Positions 18,938 to 28,563 of a stretch of 46,376 nt of DNA are shown here, in pieces; position 1 is the stretch's first letter; every line of letters begins with the position of its first letter. The notes under the pieces were generated by a model. That model saw only the letters and a program-made list of their open reading frames with translations. It had not been told where the DNA came from and made no database searches. This stretch comes from an uncultured Mucilaginibacter sp. (GTDB lineage Bacteria; Bacteroidota; Bacteroidia; Sphingobacteriales; Sphingobacteriaceae), in assembly GCF_946479965.1 (NCBI RefSeq), contig NZ_CAMLHX010000030.1:1-46376 (forward strand), written 5' to 3'. Both the position numbers and the translations under genes were made by a program.

Positions 18938-19035
18938 TAAGTAGCTAGTACCAAGTACATAGCACTACATTGCGGAGCTATTTGATAACAAACAGAAATT
19001 ATATCTTGCTACTTGATACTAGCTACTTGGTACTA
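18938..19035. repeat. Inverted short intergenic repeat, TACTTGRTACTA type
   Basis: The left arm at 18938-18958 (GTAGCTAGTACCAAGTA) is the near-complement of the right arm at 19009-19035 (TACTTGATACTAGCTAC, then TTGGTACTA). The same words recur at 21348-21482. It can fold into a hairpin between the convergent MCE and rnz genes and may work as a terminator. Confidence 0.75.
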
Positions 19036-19036
19036 A

Positions 19037-19948
19037 TTAAATAGCAAACGTCTTTCCTTCAATCGCTAAATCAGTATCCGGGAATACTGAACGGGCCTCT
19101 TCAAGCAATTCATCCAACACTTTGTAACGTGCCGAAAAATGTCCGATCAACAGCTTTTTTGCACCGTTATTAAAGGCGATCTCACCGGCCTGCAATGCAG
19201 TGGTATGGTGAGTCTCTTTTGCCCTGTCAAGCATAGCGTTCAAAAAAGTGGCTTCGTGGTACAATAGGTCGGCATTGGCTATTTGTGGGTAATACCTGTC
19301 TACGGGCAAGGTATCAGAGCAGTAGCAATAAGTTCGCGGGGCATCTGAATCTACAGATAATGATTGATTTAAATAAACGGTGCCATCGGGCGCTGTATAA
19401 TCCGCTCCTTTTTTTATCGCGGTATAAAATGGCACAGGAATGTTCAGCCGTTCAATTTCCTGCTTTATCAGCTTACGTTGACGTTTTTTCTCTCTGAACA
19501 AAAATCCCGTGCAAGGTATTCTGTGATCTAACGGGATAGTCTCTATAGTAACATCTTCGTTCACAACTAAAGTCTCAATTTTATTAGCATCCGTAGCAGT
19601 AAATTGAAGCGGATATTGTAATACGGTTTCCGAGTATTTTAATTGCAGATCAATAATTTCTATTAACGGTGCCGGGCCGAACAGCAGAAGTGGTTTTTTA
19701 CGGCCATTTAAATGCAGTGAGGACAATAAGCCAACAAGGCCGAGGTAATGGTCGCCGTGCAGGTGGCTAATGAATATATGGTCTATCCGGCTGGCTTTTA
19801 TATCAAACCGCAGCATTTGCTGCTGTGTGCCTTCGCCGCAATCAATAAGATACAGGCGCTCATTGACATTGAGCACCTGCGAAGTAGGATTTCTGTTATA
19901 AATGGGTGTTGCCGAACTGCTCCCTAATATGGTTACTTCGAATCTCAT
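19037..19948 (-). CDS. rnz: Ribonuclease Z
   Basis: A 303-residue metallo-beta-lactamase-fold endonuclease that removes the 3' trailer from tRNA precursors. The metal-binding motif HLHGDH is at residues 62-67, preceded by the strand LIDCGEGTQQQ typical of RNase Z, and followed by LLYHEATF, HTTALQAGEIA and LIGHFSARY, which supply the remaining ligands. The length is that of the short bacterial form. It is 21 nt downstream of the STAS-domain gene on the same strand, so the two are probably co-transcribed. Confidence 0.96.
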   Translation of the reverse strand: MRFEVTILGSSSATPIYNRNPTSQVLNVNERLYLIDCGEGTQQQMLRFDIKASRIDHIFISHLHGDHYLGLVGLLSSLHLNGRKKPLLLFGPAPLIEIIDLQLKYSETVLQYPLQFTATDANKIETLVVNEDVTIETIPLDHRIPCTGFLFREKKRQRKLIKQEIERLNIPVPFYTAIKKGADYTAPDGTVYLNQSLSVDSDAPRTYCYCSDTLPVDRYYPQIANADLLYHEATFLNAMLDRAKETHHTTALQAGEIAFNNGAKKLLIGHFSARYKVLDELLEEARSVFPDTDLAIEGKTFAI

Positions 19949-19969
19949 ACCAGGTAAACAATTAAAGGT

Positions 19970-20347
19970 CTATCTTGCTTCTTTTTTCAATTCTTTTTCT
20001 ATCTCTTCCATAAAGATCAGATCTATGGCTTCCTCTGCTTTTGGTACAATGGTGAGTACGTTTTCCAGTTGAGATATGGTAATAAGGCGTGATACAGCTT
20101 CATTAAGGCTTGTAAGAATAAAAGAACCCGAAGCGTTTTTGCATAAACGGTGGCCCACTAAAAGGCTGCTTAAGCCTGAAGAATCCGCAAATTTAACCTG
20201 CGAAAGATCAAGTATTATATTGCGCTGCCCTTCGGTATTGATCAATATCAGTTCCGATTTTAATTGCGGGGTTATCAATGAGTTTAGTTTAGACTCATTC
20301 AACTTCAACAATATATACTTCTCGTGTTTGTCAACTGTAAACTTCAT
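19970..20347 (-). CDS. STAS-domain anti-sigma factor antagonist-like protein
   Basis: A 125-residue single STAS domain. The phosphorylation loop ADSSGLSSLL is intact, with Ser57 at the position phosphorylated in SpoIIAA/RsbV. Such proteins release sigma factors by binding anti-sigma kinases, or act in other partner-switch systems. No kinase or phosphatase partner gene is adjacent, so the pathway is not known. The C-terminal tail is Glu/Lys-rich. It is the upstream gene of a pair with rnz. Confidence 0.9.
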   Translation of the reverse strand: MKFTVDKHEKYILLKLNESKLNSLITPQLKSELILINTEGQRNIILDLSQVKFADSSGLSSLLVGHRLCKNASGSFILTSLNEAVSRLITISQLENVLTIVPKAEEAIDLIFMEEIEKELKKEAR

Positions 20348-20399
20348 TTTATTTCCTTCTATTAATCTGCTAATATATGAATATTCTTAAAAAGAAAAT

Positions 20400-21344
20400 T
20401 TATAAAGAGGCCAAGGCGTTTTTAATAGCGCCCTCTACCCTGCTCAAAACATTTTCAGCATTGGGTTTAACAAAATTTTCGCCGGTTATTTTTTCGTAAA
20501 GCTCTATATATCTTTCTGATATAGATTGCACTTTTTCCGGCGTCATTTCGGGCACTGTCTGGCCTTCCTTACCCTGGAAACCATTTTCAATTAGCCATTT
20601 GCGCACAAATTCTTTTGACAGCTGTTTTTGTGGTTCGCCGTTTTGCTGACGCTCTTCATATCCTTCCGTGTAAAAGTACCGTGATGAATCAGGTGTATGA
20701 ATCTCGTCTATAAGGTAGATGGTATCGCCGACCTTGCCAAATTCATACTTGGTATCTACCAATATCAATCCTTGCGCAGCAGCTATCTCGGTACCACGCG
20801 CAAATAACTGGCGGGTATATTTTTCTAATTGTAGATAATCCGCTTCGGATACAATACCCTTGCTTAATATTTCTTCTCTTGAAATATCCTCATCATGCCC
20901 AACGGCTGCTTTGGTTGTTGGTGTTATTATGGGTTCGGGCAGTTTATCGTTTTCCTTTAAACCTTCGGGCAGACTAACACCACAAACCAGGCGCTTGCCG
21001 GCTGCATACTCTCGCGCCGCATGCCCCGCCAGGTAACCGCGTATCACCATTTCAACCTTAAACGGTTCGCAAATACGGCCAATGGTAACGCTTGGGTCCG
21101 GAACGTTAACTACCCAATTGGGAACAATATCTGATGTAGCCTTTAAAAATTTAGCGGCAATCTGGTTCAAAACCTGTCCTTTGTAAGGTATCGGCTCGGG
21201 TAACACCACATCAAAAGCTGATATGCGGTCACTCACCACCATTACCAAATACTTATCTCCTATTGTATATACATCGCGAACCTTACCCTTGTAAAAACCG
21301 GTCTGGCCCTCAAAATTAAAATGTGTTTCTTTTATAGCGTTCAT
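20400..21344 (-). CDS. purC: Phosphoribosylaminoimidazole-succinocarboxamide synthase
   Basis: SAICAR synthetase, which joins aspartate to CAIR in purine synthesis. The 314-residue length matches the long form seen in Bacteroidota and eukaryotes rather than the 240-residue form of many bacteria. Visible motifs include GKVRDVY near the N-terminus, [12 protein letters not shown], the [11 protein letters not shown] segment and the signature [13 protein letters not shown]. The start at 21344 ([16 protein letters not shown]) fits the family; an extension to 21377 would read through a repeat and is not supported. The upstream 142 nt contain a dispersed repeat rather than another gene. Confidence 0.95.
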   Translation of the reverse strand: MNAIKETHFNFEGQTGFYKGKVRDVYTIGDKYLVMVVSDRISAFDVVLPEPIPYKGQVLNQIAAKFLKATSDIVPNWVVNVPDPSVTIGRICEPFKVEMVIRGYLAGHAAREYAAGKRLVCGVSLPEGLKENDKLPEPIITPTTKAAVGHDEDISREEILSKGIVSEADYLQLEKYTRQLFARGTEIAAAQGLILVDTKYEFGKVGDTIYLIDEIHTPDSSRYFYTEGYEERQQNGEPQKQLSKEFVRKWLIENGFQGKEGQTVPEMTPEKVQSISERYIELYEKITGENFVKPNAENVLSRVEGAIKNALASL

Positions 21345-21347
21345 TTT

Positions 21348-21482
21348 TAGTATCAAGTATTTAGTATCAAGTATCAAGATTGAACGCCTTGAACTTTTCT
21401 ACCAATTTATTCTAGGGATCTGAAATCAAATAACTTTTATCCGCAGCAATATACTTGCTACTTGATACTAGCTACTTGATAC
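21348..21482. repeat. Dispersed inverted repeat, TACTTGATACTAG type
   Basis: Copies of AGTATCAAGTA at 21348-21378 and their complements TACTTGCTACTTGATACTAGC at 21452-21482 flank a unique spacer. The words match those at 18938-19035, so this is a second member of the same intergenic family. It lies between purC and phoH, both on the minus strand. Confidence 0.75.
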
Positions 21483-21486
21483 CCCT

Positions 21487-22443
21487 TTACTGTATATCCC
21501 CGTAAGCAGCCAAAATTTTACGTACCAGTTTGTGCCTTACCACGTCTTCGCCGCTTAGGTAAACTATCTCAATACCTTTTATATCGGTTAAAATGCGTAG
21601 CGCTGTGTGTAAACCCGACTGCTGTTTTTTAGGCAGATCTATTTGGGTAACATCACCCGTAACAATAAACTTGGCGGACGGCCCCATACGCGTTAAAAAC
21701 ATTTTTAACTGCATATCGGTGGCATTTTGCGCCTCATCCAATATTACAAAACAGTTATCCAATGTACGGCCGCGCATAAACGCAAGCGGCGCTATTTCAA
21801 TGGTACGGTTCTCTAAGTAAACTTTTAGTTTTTCAGCAGGAATCATGTCGTCAAGCGCATCATATAAGGGGCGCAGATACGGATCTATCTTTTCCTTTAA
21901 GTCGCCCGGCAAAAAGCCTAGATTCTCTCCTGCCTCAACAGCTGGGCGGGTTAATATAATGCGTTTTATCTCTTTATTTTTAAGCGCCCTTACCGCTAAA
22001 GCAACAGCGGTGTAGGTTTTACCGGTACCGGCGGGGCCAATGGCAAATAGTATATCGCTTTTATTTATACTCTCAACCATTTTGTGTTGGTTGGCGGTAC
22101 GCGCCTTCACCATCACACCATTGGGTCCAAAAACAATTACATCTCCGGTGGTTGATTTATCTACACTCTCGGGTGCGGGTGAGCTTTCAACCTTTGAGCC
22201 CAATATCCTTTCAATATCAGTGATGTTTAAATTATCGTAACGCTCAACGTGTTGCAACAGGTGTTTAAATTTTTCCTGGAACAGCGTTAATTCGGCGTCA
22301 TCTCCCAATATTTTAACATCATTGCCTCGGGCAACAATTTTAAGTTTTGGGTATTGTTTTTTAATGATCTCAAAATGATCATTATTAGGTCCCCATAACA
22401 CTGCCGGGTTTATGTTTTCGATAGATAATTTAAGTTCGTTCAA
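21487..22443 (-). CDS. phoH: PhoH family ATPase
   Basis: A 318-residue PhoH-like protein. Walker A GPAGTGKT is at residues 136-143, and Walker B with the adjacent motif reads VILDEAQNATDMQLKMFLTR, followed by VTGDVTQIDLP. The first 80 residues look like the KH-like domain usual in this subfamily. These are ATPases linked to RNA metabolism and ribosome-related processes; PhoH in E. coli is phosphate-regulated, but no Pho box was identified here. It is divergent from the SAM hydrolase-like gene, 101 nt apart. Confidence 0.95.
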   Translation of the reverse strand: MNELKLSIENINPAVLWGPNNDHFEIIKKQYPKLKIVARGNDVKILGDDAELTLFQEKFKHLLQHVERYDNLNITDIERILGSKVESSPAPESVDKSTTGDVIVFGPNGVMVKARTANQHKMVESINKSDILFAIGPAGTGKTYTAVALAVRALKNKEIKRIILTRPAVEAGENLGFLPGDLKEKIDPYLRPLYDALDDMIPAEKLKVYLENRTIEIAPLAFMRGRTLDNCFVILDEAQNATDMQLKMFLTRMGPSAKFIVTGDVTQIDLPKKQQSGLHTALRILTDIKGIEIVYLSGEDVVRHKLVRKILAAYGDIQ

Positions 22444-22544
22444 TAGTAAATGATTATTTTGTTGCCGAATTTTATGAATTAAAAATTGAATATTTGCAGC
22501 GTTTCCTGCTTGTACAAGATTAGCAATAAATATTTAAAAAATTA

Positions 22545-23321
22545 ATGGCAATTATAACTTTAACTACTGATTTGGGCGACAAGGACATATACCAGGCCGC
22601 CCTTAAAGGAAGCATCCTAAAGTTGTTGCCCACAGTAACCATTGTTGATATAACCCACAGCGTTGCCGCCTTTAATGTGCAGCAGGCCGCATTCATTCTA
22701 AAGAACAGTTATTATTACTTTCCGGAGGGTTCTGTGCACCTGATAGGCATTGATACAGTTTTCAACGAGCAGACCCGCTACTTAGCCGTACAGTACAACA
22801 AACACTACTTTGTAGGGGCTGATAACGGCATTTTTTCGCTGATGTTTAACGATGCGCCAACAGAGATGGTTGAACTTAACATTATGCAAGACCTTAAATT
22901 CCTGCATTTCCCGCTGGCCGACATATTTGTTAAAGCAGCCGTACACATGGCTAAAGGTGGCAAGCTGACAGAAATAGGCTTGCCGGTAAACAGCATCGAA
23001 AATAAAATGAACCTGCAGCCGGTTATTGAGAAAAACTTGATAAAAGGTGTAGTGATCTACATAGATTCTTTTCAGAATGTGATAACCAACATTACCAAAG
23101 AGTTTTTTAACCGCATACAGCAAGGCAGGCAGTTTACGCTGTACTTCAAACGAAACGAAACTATAACCCATTTAAGCTGGCACTATAACGAAGTACCCGA
23201 AGGCGAAAAACTTTGCCTGTTTGGGATAAGTGACCATCTGGAGATTGCTATTAATAAAGGAAATGCCAGCGGATTGCTGGGCCTTAATTTAGGCGACAGC
23301 GTTATTATTGACTTTGAATAA
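22545..23321 (+). CDS. SAM hydrolase/halogenase-fold protein (DUF62)
   Basis: A 258-residue member of the SAM hydroxide adenosyltransferase family. The N-terminal ITLTTDLGDKDIYQAALKG carries the conserved Asp of the SAM site; VDITHSV and VHLIGIDT follow, then FVGADNGIFS. Characterised relatives hydrolyse S-adenosylmethionine to adenosine and methionine; related fluorinases and chlorinases use the same fold, but the halogenase-specific loop cannot be judged by eye, so SAM hydrolysis is the safer call. The protein is cytoplasmic. It stands alone between phoH and the beta-CASP gene. Confidence 0.9.
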   Translation: MAIITLTTDLGDKDIYQAALKGSILKLLPTVTIVDITHSVAAFNVQQAAFILKNSYYYFPEGSVHLIGIDTVFNEQTRYLAVQYNKHYFVGADNGIFSLMFNDAPTEMVELNIMQDLKFLHFPLADIFVKAAVHMAKGGKLTEIGLPVNSIENKMNLQPVIEKNLIKGVVIYIDSFQNVITNITKEFFNRIQQGRQFTLYFKRNETITHLSWHYNEVPEGEKLCLFGISDHLEIAINKGNASGLLGLNLGDSVIIDFE

Positions 23322-23446
23322 TTTGTCAGTAAACAATTCGTTTTGCAATAACAGAAATTTAACAAAACAAGGCCGTAAATAAGTATCTTTCGGCAATACA
23401 GCGTTGGGGTGTTCACACATCGTCCGGATACTGATCTAAATTAAAA

Positions 23447-24844
23447 ATGAAATTAACTATACACGGCGCAGCTCAACAGGTTACGGGCAGCATGCATTTG
23501 CTTGAGCTTGACAACTATAAAATACTGGTGGATTGCGGTTTGGATTATGAGAAAGACCGCAGTATCCAATCTAATGAAGATTTTCCTTTTGATCCACGTG
23601 ATATAGATGTCGTCGTTTTAACGCACGCGCATATAGATCATTCAGGCAATATTCCTACACTGGTAAGGCTGGGTTTTAACGGCCAAATATTGTGTACCCC
23701 TCCTACTGCCGACCTTACCGAACTGCTCTTGATGGACTCGGTAAACATCTTTATGAGCAAAGCCGGTAAAAAAAGCAAATACGGTAAAAATAAAGGCAAG
23801 TTTAACAGCGGCGCACAGCCTCTGTACCTGCAAAAGCATGTTATGGATGCCATGGAGCGCTTCGTTACCATCGGCTTTAATAAAGCTTTCCGTATAAGCG
23901 GGGATGTGGAACTTACATTCATTCCGGCAGGGCATTTACTGGGCGCTGCATCTGTTGTTTTTAAGGTAAATGACAATGGCGAGGAAAAATCCATTGCGTT
24001 TACCGGTGATATAGGGCGCAAAAACTATCCTGTGCTGAACGATCCTGAGCCTATTCCTCCTGTTGATTTCCTGGTGACAGAATCAACTTACGGCGGCCGC
24101 ATACACACCCATGATAAAACAGTTGAGGATACTTTTGTTGAGGTGATTGAAAAGGTTTGTATAAAAGAACAGGGCCGCTTAATTATCCCCGCGTTTAGTA
24201 TAGGCAGAACCCAATCTTTGGTTTTTACGCTGAATAAGATTTTCAGCAGCGGCTTATTACCCAAGGTTCAGGTTTTTGTAGATAGCCCTATGGCAACCAT
24301 GGCGACCAGTGTTTTTAGGAAACACCATAATCTGGTGAACGACGAGGCAAAGGAGTTTTACAACCAGCAAGGCGATGAGTTTGATTTTGATAACCTTACT
24401 TATGTTGAAACGCTGAAGGATAGCCGCCAGGTATCTAACTATTACGAGCCGTGTATTATCATCTCATCAGCAGGGATGCTTGAGGGCGGGCGCATCCAGG
24501 ATCACTTGTTTTATAACATTCAGAATTATTATTGTACAATACTGTTTATAGGCTACTGCGCCAAAGGAACATTAGGTTATCGTCTGTTACGCGGCGACTC
24601 TATTGTCCATATAAAAGACCGCGACCTTGCAGTTTATGCCTCCATTAAACAAACAGACGTTTTAAGTGCACACGGCGACCATAACGACCTTGTTAACACT
24701 GTTAAACAACAGGATAAATCAACCTTAAAAAACATCTTTTTAGTGCATGGTGAAACCGGCAGTATGCAGGCGCTGAGCGATGCCTTAATTATTGATGGCT
24801 ATACAGTTACTATTCCTGAAAAGGATGTGGCCTATATTTTGTAA
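23447..24844 (+). CDS. Metallo-beta-lactamase/beta-CASP RNase-like protein
   Basis: A 465-residue protein of the CPSF73/Ysh1-like family. The metal motif HAHIDHSG is at residues 60-67, with GHLLGAASV and TGDIGRKNY giving further ligands. The beta-CASP domain is shown by VFVDSPMATMAT and SSAGMLEGGRIQDHL, and the C-terminal RMMBL part by LSAHGDHNDL and FLVHGETGSMQAL. The family acts as RNA endo- or exonucleases, so RNA processing or decay is the likely role. It is preceded by 125 nt without a gene and is convergent with the small lipoprotein gene. Confidence 0.93.
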   Translation: MKLTIHGAAQQVTGSMHLLELDNYKILVDCGLDYEKDRSIQSNEDFPFDPRDIDVVVLTHAHIDHSGNIPTLVRLGFNGQILCTPPTADLTELLLMDSVNIFMSKAGKKSKYGKNKGKFNSGAQPLYLQKHVMDAMERFVTIGFNKAFRISGDVELTFIPAGHLLGAASVVFKVNDNGEEKSIAFTGDIGRKNYPVLNDPEPIPPVDFLVTESTYGGRIHTHDKTVEDTFVEVIEKVCIKEQGRLIIPAFSIGRTQSLVFTLNKIFSSGLLPKVQVFVDSPMATMATSVFRKHHNLVNDEAKEFYNQQGDEFDFDNLTYVETLKDSRQVSNYYEPCIIISSAGMLEGGRIQDHLFYNIQNYYCTILFIGYCAKGTLGYRLLRGDSIVHIKDRDLAVYASIKQTDVLSAHGDHNDLVNTVKQQDKSTLKNIFLVHGETGSMQALSDALIIDGYTVTIPEKDVAYIL

Positions 24845-24861
24845 TTAACAATTAGCAGATT

Positions 24862-25209
24862 TTATTTCACCTTTAAATAATACACTTGCTCCTCTGCATA
24901 ATTAAGTTTGATTATATCGTCATCTTTAATCACTCTTGAACTCCAAACTCCATTGCCGCCATTGAAAAAGGTAAAGTTCTGAAAGTCTATTTCACGGCCA
25001 TTAAATTTCCAAGTGCCGGAATTTAGTTGTCTTTCGTTATTAATATATGCTGTGTGTTTGTATGTATTGTCAGTTAAAACAATTAATGTATCCCCCGTGT
25101 CCGATTGATTAAACACGTACGTTCCTGGCAATTCCCTAGAGTCGATTTTGCTGCAACTTAGAAGAAAATTTATAGAAATTAAGGATATGAAAATACGATA
25201 TCTGTTCAT
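24862..25209 (-). CDS. Small predicted lipoprotein
   Basis: A 115-residue protein. The start at 25209 (MNRYRIF) gives a clean lipoprotein signal ending in LLSC (Cys at residue 19); a longer frame to 25278 would overlap the upstream oxidoreductase gene and hide the signal, so it was rejected. After the signal the sequence looks like a compact beta-rich domain (GTYVFNQSDTGDTLIVLTDNTYKHTAYIN…LNSGTWKFNGREIDFQNF), of the kind seen in small Bacteroidota envelope proteins that compare a measured value with a threshold. No function is assigned. It is the last gene of the minus-strand sugar-type operon, 7 nt after the oxidoreductase. Confidence 0.72.
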   Translation of the reverse strand: MNRYRIFISLISINFLLSCSKIDSRELPGTYVFNQSDTGDTLIVLTDNTYKHTAYINNERQLNSGTWKFNGREIDFQNFTFFNGGNGVWSSRVIKDDDIIKLNYAEEQVYYLKVK

Positions 25210-25216
25210 GTTGTTA

Positions 25217-26215
25217 CTATAGCCCCCAATATTCGTCCTCTGCATACACAACGCCTGCCTGGCGGCGTATCTTGTCAAGTACGTCCATAAGCATCAATGT
25301 ATAATCATGTGGCACTACAGGGCTTTGCGTTAATCCGGCGCGCAGGCACTCGTTAACGTGACGCGCCTCGTATTGATAGCCAAAGCCATTTTCTTTTTCA
25401 ACCGGGATATCTGCTTTGGTACCGTTCGCATGCAATTCTAAATTGCAGGCAGCTGTATAAAAGTCGGGGGTCAATTTCAATCTAGCGTTAGTTCCGCAAA
25501 CTTCTGCTTCGGTAGCCAGCGTGGTTCTAAATGTAGAAAACAAGCTTGCCATTGCGCCATTATTATAAGAAAAGGTAAGGGCACACTGTTCGTCTATCCC
25601 CTGCTCTGTCGCTATTACCTTAACGTCAATGTTGTCGGGTACACCCAAGACATCCAACGTAGTAAAAATATTATAAATACCAATATCTAAAATTGAACCT
25701 CCACCTAATGCCGGATCAAGCAGACGCGTTGAATGCTCCGGCGTAACCACATAACCAAAGTTGGAGAGTACTAATTTCACATCACCCAATGCTCCACCTT
25801 TAACCATTTCCAACATCTTTAAATAATGCGGGTGGAACTTTGTCCATAAAGCATCCATCAAAAATAGTTTCTTATGCTGCGCCAATGCGATCATTTCTTC
25901 AGTATCGCGGCTATTTATCGCAAAGGGTTTTTCGCAAAGCACTGCTTTGCCGTGATTTAAGCACATTAAAGTGTTTTGATGATGCAGCGTATGTGGTGTC
26001 GCCACATAAACAACGTCTACATCCTCGCATTGCGCCAGTTCCTCATAACTTCCAAAGTAATTGGGCACGTTATATTCATCCGCAAATTGCTGTGCAGATG
26101 ATACGGATCGTGAACCTACGGCTGTGAGCTCGGCACCTTCCGCCAGTTTCAGATCCGACGCAAATCTGCGGGCAATGTAACCTGTACCTAAAATACCCCA
26201 GCGTATAATTTTCAT
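25217..26215 (-). CDS. Gfo/Idh/MocA family oxidoreductase
   Basis: A 332-residue NAD(P)-dependent oxidoreductase. The Rossmann motif GILGTGYIARRFA is at the N-terminus and the conserved EKP triad is at residues 95-97 (LCEKPFA). The second domain contains LDIGIYN, matching the GGGSILDIG substrate loop of this family. These enzymes oxidise or reduce sugars, inositols or dihydrodiols; the exact substrate is unknown. It lies 5 nt downstream of the MFS transporter gene and is part of an apparent operon with a sugar-isomerase-like protein, which favours a carbohydrate substrate. Confidence 0.93.
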   Translation of the reverse strand: MKIIRWGILGTGYIARRFASDLKLAEGAELTAVGSRSVSSAQQFADEYNVPNYFGSYEELAQCEDVDVVYVATPHTLHHQNTLMCLNHGKAVLCEKPFAINSRDTEEMIALAQHKKLFLMDALWTKFHPHYLKMLEMVKGGALGDVKLVLSNFGYVVTPEHSTRLLDPALGGGSILDIGIYNIFTTLDVLGVPDNIDVKVIATEQGIDEQCALTFSYNNGAMASLFSTFRTTLATEAEVCGTNARLKLTPDFYTAACNLELHANGTKADIPVEKENGFGYQYEARHVNECLRAGLTQSPVVPHDYTLMLMDVLDKIRRQAGVVYAEDEYWGL

Positions 26216-26220
26216 ATGTG

Positions 26221-27543
26221 TTAATTTAATTCCTGTATATGGTTAGCGTTTCTTTTCTCTGCAAAAAACAGTGTTATCAATAATATTAATCCAAGCGCAA
26301 AAAACACGTCAAGTGCCAGTGTCGAATAGCGCATTTTATGCGTAACAGACTCAACGAAGCCGAAACAAAAAAGCCCTACAACAATAGACAACTTCTCGGT
26401 AACGTCGTAGAAGCTAAAAAACGACGCCGTATCAGGTATATTCTGCGGAAGATATTTTGAGTAAGTAGACCGTGATAGCGACTGCACCCCTCCCATTACA
26501 ATGCCCACAACCACAGCCGCAATATAAAATTGCGTAGGGCTGGTGATGAGGAATACGCAAAAGCATACGGCTGTCCAAACTGCAACCAATGCGATCAGCG
26601 TCCTCGTGTTGCCATATTTCTCTGATGATTTGGATGCTAATAAAGCTCCCGGCACGGCCACAACCTGTATAACTAGGATAATAATGATCAACGAATCCTC
26701 TGGCATTTTAAGCTCTTTGGCAGCAAAGTTAGCGGCAGCTAACATTATTGTTTGTACACCTACCGAATAGAAAAAGAAGGCAGACAGATATCGCTTTAGC
26801 AAGGGCATCTGCTTTACTTTACTAAAAACCTTCGCCAGTTCTTTAAATCCGCCGGTTAATACGTTGAACTTGTGCGAGCCTGCGTTGGGAGTACCCATAG
26901 GCAGCAATTTAAAGGGTATAATAGAAAAGCCCAGCCACCATGCGCCTACTATTAAAAACGAGATGCGTGCGGGCATGTCATCATCTTTTAAACCAAATGT
27001 TTGCGGCGACAAAACCACTACAAAGCAAATTATCTGCACTACAATACTGCCTACATATCCATAAATAAAACCCTTGGCGCTAACGGAATCCTGTTTATCA
27101 TGACTGGCAATTTGGGGCAGATAGGAGTTATAAAAAACAAAACCACCGCAGTAGCCTATGGATGCCAGTCCAAAACAGATCATGCCAACCTCATACGGTC
27201 CTCCGGGTTTTAACCAAAACAAGCCTACACAGGCTAGCGCACCCAGCCAGGTAAACAATTGCAGGTATCGTTTTTTATTGCCGCGGTAATCCGCAATGGA
27301 TGTAAGAATGGGTAACAGCGCAGCAACAATAAGGTACGAAGCAGCCAATACATAATTGGACAGTACAGTATTAACGTAACTGTGGCCAAAAAAAGTAACC
27401 ACATCCTTATTTTTTGCCGTGGTAGTTATATATACCCAATAAGCCGGAAAAATTGTTGATGTGATAACCATATTGTACGATTGATTGGCCCAATCGAACA
27501 TGCACCACGCCCATATGGTTCTGGGATTATTTTTAGCTTCCAT
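26221..27543 (-). CDS. MFS transporter, UMF1/Atg22-like
   Basis: A 440-residue integral membrane protein with about twelve hydrophobic segments. The N-terminus WAWCMFDWANQSYNMVI and the segment GGVQSLSRSTYSKYLPQ are typical of the UMF1/Atg22-like group of the major facilitator superfamily. The substrate is unknown; in Bacteroidota such genes often sit beside sugar genes. It is 31 nt downstream of the TIM-barrel isomerase gene and 5 nt upstream of the oxidoreductase, so all three are likely expressed together. Confidence 0.92.
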   Translation of the reverse strand: MEAKNNPRTIWAWCMFDWANQSYNMVITSTIFPAYWVYITTTAKNKDVVTFFGHSYVNTVLSNYVLAASYLIVAALLPILTSIADYRGNKKRYLQLFTWLGALACVGLFWLKPGGPYEVGMICFGLASIGYCGGFVFYNSYLPQIASHDKQDSVSAKGFIYGYVGSIVVQIICFVVVLSPQTFGLKDDDMPARISFLIVGAWWLGFSIIPFKLLPMGTPNAGSHKFNVLTGGFKELAKVFSKVKQMPLLKRYLSAFFFYSVGVQTIMLAAANFAAKELKMPEDSLIIIILVIQVVAVPGALLASKSSEKYGNTRTLIALVAVWTAVCFCVFLITSPTQFYIAAVVVGIVMGGVQSLSRSTYSKYLPQNIPDTASFFSFYDVTEKLSIVVGLFCFGFVESVTHKMRYSTLALDVFFALGLILLITLFFAEKRNANHIQELN

Positions 27544-27574
27544 TTACGCGCTAAAGATATTTTCTTTGGCTTCC

Positions 27575-28447
27575 TTAAACTAAGTTGCTCTTGATGTAAT
27601 TGAAGCTTTTGGTAATGCTGTCAAACGGATCTCCGGGCGTGCTGTCTTGCTCTACAAAGAAATATTTCATTCCGGCTTTTTTAGCTTCCGCGAAGATCTT
27701 TTTAAAATCAATAACGCCATTACCCACTTCGGTAAAGTTAGCTCGAGGTGTGCTGTCCATATCTTTTACATGCCACAAAGGGAAACGGCCGGGATGCTGG
27801 TTAAACAATGCTATCGGATCTTGCTTGGCCTTTGACACCCAATAGATATCCATTTCCATTTTCACCAGGTTCTTATCCGTATTGGTTAAAAGGGTTTCGT
27901 ATGGGTATTTGCCGTCTTGCTGAATAAATTCAAAATCATGATTGTGGTAGCAAAATTGTATACCTGCTTTAGCGCAAATCTCTCCGGCCTTATTAAAGTC
28001 TGCCGCTAATTTTTTGTAATGATCAAGACTACCACGCTCGCCTGCATTTAAATAAGCGCATACCATATATTTCAGGCCAACCTTTTTAGCTTCATCAACC
28101 GCTTTTTCCCAGCCGGTAAGTATACTTCCCGGGTTAACCTTTTCTTCACCCAACGCATAGTGGCCGCTTAGCATCTCCAGGCCGTTCTGTTTTAACACTT
28201 TTGAAAAAGCTGCCGCATCCATACCATAAAACTTCTCACTTCCGGAATATGTAGCACCTTCAACCGAGTTATAACCGATAGCAGCAACTTTGGCCAGCGC
28301 TGCAGCCGGATCGGCCTGCATAGCGTTGCGGATTGTATATAATTGCAGGCCAATGTATTTTTTGTCGGCTGCAAATAGTTGTGGTGCGGCTAAAACTCCT
28401 GTCGAAAGCAGTGCAGAGGTCTTAACAAAATTTCTTCTTGATGTCAT
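27575..28447 (-). CDS. Sugar phosphate isomerase/epimerase-like TIM-barrel protein, Tat-exported
   Basis: A 290-residue xylose-isomerase-like TIM-barrel protein. The N-terminus MTSRRNFVKTSALLSTGVLAAPQLFAADKK is a twin-arginine (Tat) export signal with the SRRNFVK motif, so the enzyme is probably periplasmic. Barrel motifs include FCYHNHDFEF, MEMDIYWV, LWHVKDMD and FFVEQD, which supply the metal-binding Glu, Asp and His residues. The substrate is likely a sugar or derivative but cannot be specified. It is the first gene of the four-gene operon running down to 24862. Confidence 0.9.
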   Translation of the reverse strand: MTSRRNFVKTSALLSTGVLAAPQLFAADKKYIGLQLYTIRNAMQADPAAALAKVAAIGYNSVEGATYSGSEKFYGMDAAAFSKVLKQNGLEMLSGHYALGEEKVNPGSILTGWEKAVDEAKKVGLKYMVCAYLNAGERGSLDHYKKLAADFNKAGEICAKAGIQFCYHNHDFEFIQQDGKYPYETLLTNTDKNLVKMEMDIYWVSKAKQDPIALFNQHPGRFPLWHVKDMDSTPRANFTEVGNGVIDFKKIFAEAKKAGMKYFFVEQDSTPGDPFDSITKSFNYIKSNLV

Positions 28448-28520
28448 GGTCGAATTTTAGTTTTATGGAGAAACTAAGGTATTAAGATTTTTTAATTGGC
28501 TACAATTAAAAAGTTTTTCA

Positions 28521-28551
28521 TTTGCTAACGCGATAGAGCGACATAGTTTAT
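28521..28551 (+). promoter_or_regulatory. Candidate Bacteroidota promoter for the DUF3820 gene
   Basis: TTTG at 28521-28524, then 19 nt, then TAGTTTAT at 28544-28551, close to the -33 TTTG / -7 TAnnTTTG pattern. The -7 box has two mismatches at its end. It is 12 nt from the ATG. Confidence 0.35.
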
Positions 28552-28563
28552 CTTAGCAACGCC

